In this document: positions 7,486-13,769 of the stretch, piece by piece
Layout of the letters: each line of letters begins with the position of its first letter
How positions within the stretch are numbered: the stretch's first letter is position 1
Origin: a virus
Virus record (IMG/VR): IMGVR_UViG_3300009149_000054
Span: 1 to 48,225 of that record
Direction: 5' to 3' (one strand)
Length of the DNA stretch: 48,225 bases
Notes under the pieces: model-generated
The model's database searches: none
Told to the model about the DNA's origin: nothing
The model's input: the letters and a program-made list of their open reading frames with translations, nothing else
Program-made: the position numbers and the translations under genes

Positions 7486-8988
7486 TCATTTACATTTATA
7501 TACATACCTGAACTTTGGCATGCTCTTTATTTTTCTGTAACCATTTTTACGAGCATAATCACCTTCAGACATATGTGCTCGTTTCGCCCTGTTATAGAGA
7601 GTCTTCTTGTGTAAATGATCGATTCCGTCAAAATAACTATAGCTCGATTGTGTTATATGATCCATAACAAAGTTGGATGCTTTATAAATAGTACCGTCGT
7701 GCCCAAAAGACTGGTCAGAATAAGCTATTACACAGCGATATTGTGATGGCAATCGTTTAATACATCTTGCAACAAACCAACTAGCAAAATTGTGTTTTTG
7801 GTATTCTGGATGAATACATAATCTGGCCAATTCCGTCAATTCATTATAATTAAACCCAGCCACCGAAACATTCTGTCGAATAGGAGAAGTAAAACAAGCA
7901 ACTGCTATTAAAACATTATCTAAATAAGCACCAAAAACATAGCTTACAGGCCTACCAATCGAACCAGCATAGTGATACTTATCGAAAAAAGAATTGTATT
8001 CACAATTCGAAATGGTAACTTCGCCAAACGAAAATTCATTGACTTGTATGAGCCCAAGCCATTGTTTGAGAGTTAATCTAATATAATCTTCTCTATCAAA
8101 TTGATACTCCCACAGATACTTCAATCTATAGCCAGCAAGCTGTGATTTGACATAGTTCGCTTTCTGAATATCTCTTGCCACATTTTGTGGTAAAGAATGG
8201 TAATAATCACCCTGAACCTCGATAAGTAAAGTATAATCATCACGCGGCACAACACAATCAAATGACCAAGAACCAATCCGACATCCTGAATCATCGTCCC
8301 TATCATTATACTCGCGAAAATATTCCACACCAAACTCATCTAGAAATTCATAAAGCCGGTTTTGTATCCCGGATACTTTAGGTCGTGCGGCAAATATCTC
8401 AAACATTTTTGATCTATAATCGGGTTTGCGCCAATTATCTTCTTGAAGCCTCGAAATCTCTTTAGAACGTAACTTCATAGCATCTGATATCGATCTCAAT
8501 CTAATATCAAATTTAATCATCGCCTGCCGTACAGCACCATAACTCCAACCAACACATTTCCCAATATCATTGATTGACAAAAATTGTTTTATATAGTGCT
8601 CAGTAAGCCACTTCTTATTTGCCCATTTATCATATGGCACAACATCAATTTGCCTGTTAAGTGCTAACCTTCTAGATTGTGCTCTAGTCCGCATTTTAAC
8701 ATTATTTAGTTTCAATCTGTCAACCACAACCGACATGCTAATTCCCAATACCCGTGCCACAGCCTCAACTGACTCTCCGGCTTCATATAATTTTATGATC
8801 GTTTTAACGTCAACAAGATGTAGATTCCTTCTTTCTTCAGCAATAGTTCTGATAGGTATGTTATGCTCCCGCATTACCATACCAACATAGACATCAGATT
8901 TACTGACAAGCTTAGATATCTTCTTAATTGATAATTGTTGATTCACATAATGATCATATAACCATGAATAAGTTTTCCAATTTATCAT
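7486..8988 (-). CDS. Free-standing Vsr-like homing endonuclease with Mom-like C-terminal domain
   Basis: 500 codons. Order of domains: helix-turn-helix-like repeats (about 10-170, including ISKLVSKSDVYVGMVM and VARVLGISMSVVVD); a NUMOD-like 'NW.KPDYRSK' element near 187; a Vsr/PD-(D/E)XK-like nuclease (240-300) with SFD244 and IEVQG, E257; then a GNAT-like domain (330-445) with LARLCIHPEYQKHNFASW and YSDQSFGHDGTIYKASNF. The last block closely resembles Mu Mom-family DNA-modification acyltransferases. Such genes spread by cutting a cognate intergenic or genic site. It sits between a terminator and a tRNA-like gene and lacks a clear ribosome site. It looks AT-richer than its neighbours, consistent with recent arrival. 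Confidence 0.82.
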   Translation of the reverse strand: MINWKTYSWLYDHYVNQQLSIKKISKLVSKSDVYVGMVMREHNIPIRTIAEERRNLHLVDVKTIIKLYEAGESVEAVARVLGISMSVVVDRLKLNNVKMRTRAQSRRLALNRQIDVVPYDKWANKKWLTEHYIKQFLSINDIGKCVGWSYGAVRQAMIKFDIRLRSISDAMKLRSKEISRLQEDNWRKPDYRSKMFEIFAARPKVSGIQNRLYEFLDEFGVEYFREYNDRDDDSGCRIGSWSFDCVVPRDDYTLLIEVQGDYYHSLPQNVARDIQKANYVKSQLAGYRLKYLWEYQFDREDYIRLTLKQWLGLIQVNEFSFGEVTISNCEYNSFFDKYHYAGSIGRPVSYVFGAYLDNVLIAVACFTSPIRQNVSVAGFNYNELTELARLCIHPEYQKHNFASWFVARCIKRLPSQYRCVIAYSDQSFGHDGTIYKASNFVMDHITQSSYSYFDGIDHLHKKTLYNRAKRAHMSEGDYARKNGYRKIKSMPKFRYVYKCK

Positions 8989-9020
8989 AACTATTTGTTA
9001 ACGCAAAGTCAAAATATAAA

Positions 9021-9051
9021 AATTAAGGGCGGATTTTGTCCGCCCTTAATT
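9021..9051 (-). terminator. Intrinsic terminator
   Basis: AATTAAGGGCGGA and TCCGCCCTTAATT form a 13-bp stem with a 5-base loop. On the minus strand it is followed by a T-rich run (TTTTTATATTTTG). It sits 9 bases past the stop of the gene at 9061-9465, so it ends that transcript before the homing endonuclease. Confidence 0.85.
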
Positions 9052-9060
9052 ACACTTGTA

Positions 9061-9465
9061 TTACATACTCGGAACTTGAGCGTCGTCCCGAAGATCGCCT
9101 TGCAGATCATGATCTAGTGACCCAGTGTCATTCTGCAAGAACTTATCTCGCCCAATAGTAAATGCGAAGTCGACTCCCGTGATGCCCTCCTGAGCATCCG
9201 CAAACGACTTCTGTGGAAGCAGACCGATGACGATCGGAAATCCGCGTCCAGCGTCGTGACGGGCTTCACCCATATAGGCTGAGAAATCCTGAAGAGTTGT
9301 GTCGCGTGTCAACACGCCAGAAAGAATCTCCTCACCCGGAACACTCATCACCAATGGCCGCAAATGCTTGATGAGCGCCTCAACGCTCTCATGGCGATGA
9401 TCCTGGCGGAAAGACCGCACTCTCCGAAAGACATTGACGTCTGTGTTCGCGGGCTGGCTAGCCAT
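9061..9465 (-). CDS. Hypothetical protein, monocistronic, probably well expressed
   Basis: 134 codons from ATG 9465, chosen because AGGAG lies nine bases upstream; an extension to 9510 lacks such a site. Hydrophilic and acidic at the C-terminus, with RHESVEALIKHLRPLVMS as a likely amphipathic helix. Codon use looks GC-richer than in the adjacent endonuclease. The strong ribosome site and the terminator directly after the gene mark it as a separately transcribed unit, unusual in this tightly packed region. A structural or other abundant protein is possible, but nothing in the sequence names it. Confidence 0.75.
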   Translation of the reverse strand: MASQPANTDVNVFRRVRSFRQDHRHESVEALIKHLRPLVMSVPGEEILSGVLTRDTTLQDFSAYMGEARHDAGRGFPIVIGLLPQKSFADAQEGITGVDFAFTIGRDKFLQNDTGSLDHDLQGDLRDDAQVPSM

Positions 9466-9555
9466 TATTGAAATCTCCTGCGTTACGTGTGTTCTTGGCT
9501 CATTTTCCAAGCAGATATATTATTTTTGCATGGAGACGGCCATCACAAAGATATC

Positions 9556-10563
9556 TTATTCCATGCCTCTAGCACATACCGAAGAGCCATTACAGTATTC
9601 TAAGTCACTGTCGGCCATAAGCCTAGCTAAACCCTCAAATGTCGTCTCTGGCTCCCAACCCAACTTATCCCTAGACTTCGCCGGATTCCCACATAGAGCG
9701 TCAACCTCTGTGGGACGGTAATAGCGCGAATCGATCACATAATGATCATCAAACTTCAAACTAAAATGTTCGAAAACCAACTCGGCAAACTCCCGAACAG
9801 AATGTGTCTCACCAGTACAAACAATATAATCATCCGGTTTGTCCTGCTGTAGCATCAGCCACATAGCGCGAACATAATCGGCAGCATAACCCCAATCTCT
9901 CCTGGCATGTAAATTACCAAGATAGATCTTCTTTTGCAAACCAAGCTTAATTCTGGCTGCTGCCATCGTAATTTTCCGAGTCACAAATGTCTCGCCGCGC
10001 CGTTCCGACTCGTGATTGAAAAGTATCCCACAGCATCCGAAAACACCACGCCCTTCTCGATAAAGCCCAACTGCTTGGTGCGCGGCTACTTTAGCGATCC
10101 CATATGGACTCCTAGGACAGAACCTAGTACTTTCATCCTGCGGTGGCGGACTACTACCAAACATCTCACTTGACGATGCCTGATATAGCTTGATTGGCTT
10201 CTTAGATTGTCTTATCGCCTCAAGGATACTGACAACTGCAGTACCAGTAACGTCCATAGTGTAATCCGGTATGTCAAACGATACTCTAACATGGCTCATC
10301 GAAGCCAAGTTGTAAATCTCGTCGGGTTGTACTTCACTTATAATCCTGTTGATACTACTGCGATCCGAAAGATCGCCATAATGCAAAAACAAAGTTGCGT
10401 CTTGGCGATGCGGGTCCTGATAAATATGATCAATCCTAGTCGTATTGAACGTAGAGGATCGCCTTATCAGACCGTGTACTACATATCCTTTACCCAATAG
10501 AAACTCAGCAAGATAAGATCCGTCCTGACCAGATATACCAGTGATCAAAGCAATTTTATTCAT
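9556..10563 (-). CDS. gmd: GDP-mannose 4,6-dehydratase
   Basis: 335 codons, matching the usual 320-370. The start has the Rossmann NADP-binding motif [15 protein letters not shown], then the family signatures [20 protein letters not shown], a serine-rich SSSEMFG and the catalytic YxxxK in [29 protein letters not shown] and [15 protein letters not shown] are diagnostic of Gmd. The enzyme converts GDP-mannose to GDP-4-keto-6-deoxymannose, precursor of GDP-fucose, GDP-rhamnose and related sugars. The adjoining glycosyltransferases suggest that the sugar is used for a phage-directed modification of virion, DNA or host surface. The start is followed immediately by an unknown gene whose stop overlaps it. 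Confidence 0.96.
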   Translation of the reverse strand: MNKIALITGISGQDGSYLAEFLLGKGYVVHGLIRRSSTFNTTRIDHIYQDPHRQDATLFLHYGDLSDRSSINRIISEVQPDEIYNLASMSHVRVSFDIPDYTMDVTGTAVVSILEAIRQSKKPIKLYQASSSEMFGSSPPPQDESTRFCPRSPYGIAKVAAHQAVGLYREGRGVFGCCGILFNHESERRGETFVTRKITMAAARIKLGLQKKIYLGNLHARRDWGYAADYVRAMWLMLQQDKPDDYIVCTGETHSVREFAELVFEHFSLKFDDHYVIDSRYYRPTEVDALCGNPAKSRDKLGWEPETTFEGLARLMADSDLEYCNGSSVCARGME

Positions 10564-10889
10564 TGTCGACCCTCTTTTCTAAGATCGGTGATAAGTATGT
10601 CAGTAATTCTATCACCATACTTATCACTAAAAGCTTCAAACAGCTTATTAGCTTCGTCGGACTTCTCAAACGATCGCGTTTCACAACTGACCCAACACAA
10701 ACACTTAGAATCAATGTCTATTGTGACGATTTCAAACACACCAATAGCTATAGGATCACCAAACCCAGGCAACTCAAAAACCAACCTATGGTCAGCGTTT
10801 GGCTCCAAAACAAACTTGAAATCAACTAGCGTAAATCTATACACTTTGTCGGGACTAACAAACTGGAATCTAACCGGCAATTTATGCAC
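10560..10889 (-). CDS. Hypothetical small protein in glycosylation cluster
   Basis: 109 codons beginning at a GTG (10889) with GGAG nine bases upstream inside the end of the preceding gene. Strand-rich ([31 protein letters not shown]), ending with a helix and a basic tail; no membrane segment or catalytic motif. It overlaps both neighbours by a few bases, so it belongs to the same operon as gmd. Function not recognised. Confidence 0.68.
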   Translation of the reverse strand: MHKLPVRFQFVSPDKVYRFTLVDFKFVLEPNADHRLVFELPGFGDPIAIGVFEIVTIDIDSKCLCWVSCETRSFEKSDEANKLFEAFSDKYGDRITDILITDLRKEGRQ

Positions 10890-11850
10890 GTGATTTCTCC
10901 AGAACAGTCTCGATCATTGACTTCATTGACCAACCACACTTATAATCTAATGTTGCCTGATTGGCCAATTTACGCCAAACTTGCAAATCGAAACGATCGT
11001 CTATCTCTGACCACTCATCAACAACAATACAGTTATGGTTATTTACAAGCTTCGGATTGTACTCCGATAGCAACCTCTTCGTTATAATTGTTCTACCAAA
11101 TAACGCAGCCTCAGAAAATCTCATGCTCTTATCGCCATTGCCACGCAAATCAATAACACCTCTTCTCTCTAGAATCCAATTTATATAATTTATCGAACTA
11201 TCCGTCCTCGTCCAATTGAGGTCAACCCAAGCCGGAAATTCGTCTCTAACATTCCATCTGGTGTCATGTGGACGACTTGCGCCCATAAATCCAGCCATCC
11301 TTGTCTCGACAACATCGAAACTCGAGCGTATCATATCGACATCGTCCGTGATATAGGCATCGACCAATCCTAATTCCTCAAACAAGGCAAACATTCGAAC
11401 ATCAATCGGATGCGCGGCCGGGACAACTTTATAGCCCCACTCGTCCAATAACGATTTCGTATAGTTGCATGGCATGTATAAATCGCACCGTATCTGAACC
11501 GGCGTCCCTTTATGTTGCAAATATCTCTTATTTGATTCTCTAAAACAATAATCAGAATTGCACAGGCAGACCTTAAAAGCATCTAGACCGGAAATCTTTA
11601 ACCAATTTCTGTCTCTATAAAACGCATCTGCCTTAGCAATATAGATGTCTGGATTGCCATAAGCAAATTGCCATAAACGCTTTATCTTATTCATGCATGG
11701 GTGTTCAGCAAGATGCCTTTGTGACGTTACAGCCCTAACATCACAGCCAATTTTTTCGGCCGCAAGCGCAAGATAAATAAGCTGGTTTGTACACCTGCGC
11801 AGTCCATATGGGTAAGAAAGAAGAGAAAAATCGAAAACGATCGTCAGCAT
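10882..11850 (-). CDS. Putative glycosyltransferase (GT-B-like)
   Basis: 322 codons from ATG 11850, chosen because GAAGGAG lies five bases upstream; a longer reading to 11892 overlaps the next gene without a site. The N-terminal half looks like a nucleotide-free Rossmann domain (LTIVFDFSLLSYPYGLRRC). The C-terminal half has RGNGDKSMRFSEAALFGRTI followed by NNHNCIVVDEWSEI. That resembles the donor-binding 'E...G...I.....' region and the 'N.l.....' loop of GT-B enzymes. Neighbours are another GT-B-like gene and gmd. The exact family and acceptor are unknown. Confidence 0.6.
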   Translation of the reverse strand: MLTIVFDFSLLSYPYGLRRCTNQLIYLALAAEKIGCDVRAVTSQRHLAEHPCMNKIKRLWQFAYGNPDIYIAKADAFYRDRNWLKISGLDAFKVCLCNSDYCFRESNKRYLQHKGTPVQIRCDLYMPCNYTKSLLDEWGYKVVPAAHPIDVRMFALFEELGLVDAYITDDVDMIRSSFDVVETRMAGFMGASRPHDTRWNVRDEFPAWVDLNWTRTDSSINYINWILERRGVIDLRGNGDKSMRFSEAALFGRTIITKRLLSEYNPKLVNNHNCIVVDEWSEIDDRFDLQVWRKLANQATLDYKCGWSMKSMIETVLEKSRA

Positions 11851-11860
11851 ACATACTCCT

Positions 11861-12835
11861 TCAATGCCTTTTATGAATGCGGTTGATCGCATTCATCATT
11901 AGCTCTGATTCAGCAGTAAACCGAAGATGCTTGAGCAAATTGGCCAATCTGTGATGGTATGTGTGATTCCCAACGACATCTGCGAACTGACTTTCAGTCA
12001 ATATCTTGCGTTCACCGGGTGAAAGGCATAAAACTTCCTCTACTTTATTTGCGAACTCGATTGGACTGTGCGTAACAATCAAATTTGGCAGTTCTTTCAG
12101 AATCCCAGGAACCGGATCGTGAATTGCGACAAGTCCACTTAAAATGACCTTGAAAACTCGTTCCGGGATATCGATACCACTTTTACCCGTATGTGGCTCG
12201 CTAATGCACGGTCCAACCTTGCCGCTGGCGAGAAAAGCTTCTGCATCTTTCTCTTCTAAACCACCACCACACATGTCGTTTGGCCACTCACCCCAACCAC
12301 GAACGCAATAAGTCCGACGTGTGTTCTCAAGCATCGGAATCAGAAATTGATCCAAGCGCTTAGCTTTGTACTGCCATCTACCACCCAGATAGATAATGTC
12401 AAACTTGTCATGGCTTCCTGCTAATGGTGAATACTTCGTCGCATCACCACCACAAGCCATCGGTATCCACGGAATACCATAGGCATCCCACGTACTCCAA
12501 TAATGCCTGTCCCTTTCAAAGCCGTAACCAAACACAACATCTGGCGACTGGCTTAGAGTCCAATCTATAGCATCTGCTGTCTCATTTATGCCGGGTAGCG
12601 GTGTACCATACGGATTGACGTGGATAGCTATCTTACACCTACCACGTGTTTTCTTCGGGATTTTCTGCCTGTGGCCAGAACAGCCAAGATAAAGATCTGG
12701 AGCGAATTTCTCCCACGATGATCTGTCGCCGTCCCATCGTGCAGCCTTAAGACCAGCATGTTTCAGTGCGTTAATCCATCCGTCTGTAATATATCCAAAC
12801 GCAGCACCGACCCTTTTACATATCAGAATCTTCAT
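11861..12835 (-). CDS. Glycosyltransferase, GT-B fold (CgeB/GT1-like)
   Basis: 324 codons from ATG 12835 (start MKILICKRVGAAFGY), overlapping the end of the membrane-protein gene upstream. The C-terminal half contains GISDIPERVFK-type features (here KSGIDIPERVFKVILSGLVAIH), then VTHSPIEFANKVEEVL. This is the donor-sugar region of CgeB-like GT-B transferases, where an E-x7-E/G segment binds the nucleotide sugar. N-terminal Rossmann strands are evident (DLYLGCSGH, CKIAIHVNPYG). It acts in the cytoplasm on an unknown acceptor, plausibly using the sugar made by the neighbouring Gmd. Confidence 0.65.
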   Translation of the reverse strand: MKILICKRVGAAFGYITDGWINALKHAGLKAARWDGDRSSWEKFAPDLYLGCSGHRQKIPKKTRGRCKIAIHVNPYGTPLPGINETADAIDWTLSQSPDVVFGYGFERDRHYWSTWDAYGIPWIPMACGGDATKYSPLAGSHDKFDIIYLGGRWQYKAKRLDQFLIPMLENTRRTYCVRGWGEWPNDMCGGGLEEKDAEAFLASGKVGPCISEPHTGKSGIDIPERVFKVILSGLVAIHDPVPGILKELPNLIVTHSPIEFANKVEEVLCLSPGERKILTESQFADVVGNHTYHHRLANLLKHLRFTAESELMMNAINRIHKRH

Positions 12836-13283
12836 TGTTATCTGGCTTGTCTTCTTCAGACTCAGCCGCCTCGCCCGTGGCATTTGATTTGTGTAGTCGG
12901 TCCCAGATCTGTTCGATAATGAGTTTGTCCCAGATTAACCCAATAATCCACGCAAGTGCTGAAAATGGCCAGTAGATCGAATGAGTTAGCACGGATTTCA
13001 TATCGGCCTGCCATTTAGATATTACTAAATGAGCAACACTCCAAACGGCAATGCCGATCAGATAAATCCCGCACCCATAAACAATCTGCATCGGCTTCAG
13101 TAGTGTTTTTAAATACACTATTGTATCACCGAACACAATAAGTATACCCAAACCCAGCAATAAAATATATGTAGCGGCCTGGAGAGATTTGGCGCGTATC
13201 GCAAACGCCATTAGAATAGACAATATAACAACCAATATCCACCAAAGACTAGTTGCGGTCTCGAAATATTCAACTACCATCAT
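12816..13283 (-). CDS. Small polytopic membrane protein
   Basis: 155 codons, ATG 13283 behind GGAGG. Four hydrophobic helices are visible: about 13-30 (LWWILVVILSILMAFAI), 37-58, 66-88 and a weaker pair around 100-120 (WPFSALAWIIGLIW). The C-terminal 25 residues are very acidic (ATGEAAESEEDKPDNNEDSD) and probably cytoplasmic. Overlaps the SNase-like gene upstream and the glycosyltransferase downstream. The pairing with a membrane-anchored nuclease-like protein hints at a shared envelope function. No family recognised. Confidence 0.7.
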   Translation of the reverse strand: MMVVEYFETATSLWWILVVILSILMAFAIRAKSLQAATYILLLGLGILIVFGDTIVYLKTLLKPMQIVYGCGIYLIGIAVWSVAHLVISKWQADMKSVLTHSIYWPFSALAWIIGLIWDKLIIEQIWDRLHKSNATGEAAESEEDKPDNNEDSDM

Positions 13284-13761
13284 CGGCCTCCACTACTGAC
13301 CAGATACCAATTTGTTCATTGCGGGCTTTGGTTTCCAGTTCTTTTAATTCATCATTGTAGCTAGTCGCCGGATCCCACCATCCATATCCTTGTCGCAAAA
13401 CAACACCATTCAGTTCCTCGCCAGCATGTGCTCCCTCATCGAACCTGAGAATGCCATATTCTACATCACCGTCTACTGTAATCTTGGCCCACTGACAGTG
13501 CTGGTCATCAACAACTTCTTTGACAAACTTGTAAGACATGCTATAAAATGGCTGACCAGATTCCGGTGCATCAACACCCGCTAGTTTAGCGACAATCTTT
13601 TTATTATCGGCAGTAAGCACCATCATGTTGCCACTATAAACACTCTTTACTTTACAATCTTTCCATTTGGGGTCTGGTGTTAGATCGATCATCGAAATAG
13701 TACCGATAACGACGATAACCAATAACACCACAGATAACACAATAAACAGTACCTGGCGCAT
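13270..13761 (-). CDS. Membrane-anchored SNase-like (thermonuclease) domain protein
   Basis: 163 codons. Residues 4-26 are a signal anchor (LFIVLSVVLLVIVVIGTISM). The remainder is a staphylococcal-nuclease-like OB domain: KVKSVYSGNMMVL, then LAGVDAPESGQPF (the conserved 'L.GiDAPE'), a YGILRF strand in place of the usual 'YGR.LA', and GYGWWDPATSYNDELKELE near the end ('G.a.v.......e.y..lE..A+...GIW'). The Arg of the 'YGR' catalytic strand is not evident, so activity is uncertain. Membrane SNase proteins in phages have been linked to superinfection exclusion or DNA entry; that role is speculative here. Confidence 0.8.
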   Translation of the reverse strand: MRQVLFIVLSVVLLVIVVIGTISMIDLTPDPKWKDCKVKSVYSGNMMVLTADNKKIVAKLAGVDAPESGQPFYSMSYKFVKEVVDDQHCQWAKITVDGDVEYGILRFDEGAHAGEELNGVVLRQGYGWWDPATSYNDELKELETKARNEQIGIWSVVEADDGS

Positions 13762-13769
13762 AGCATGGC

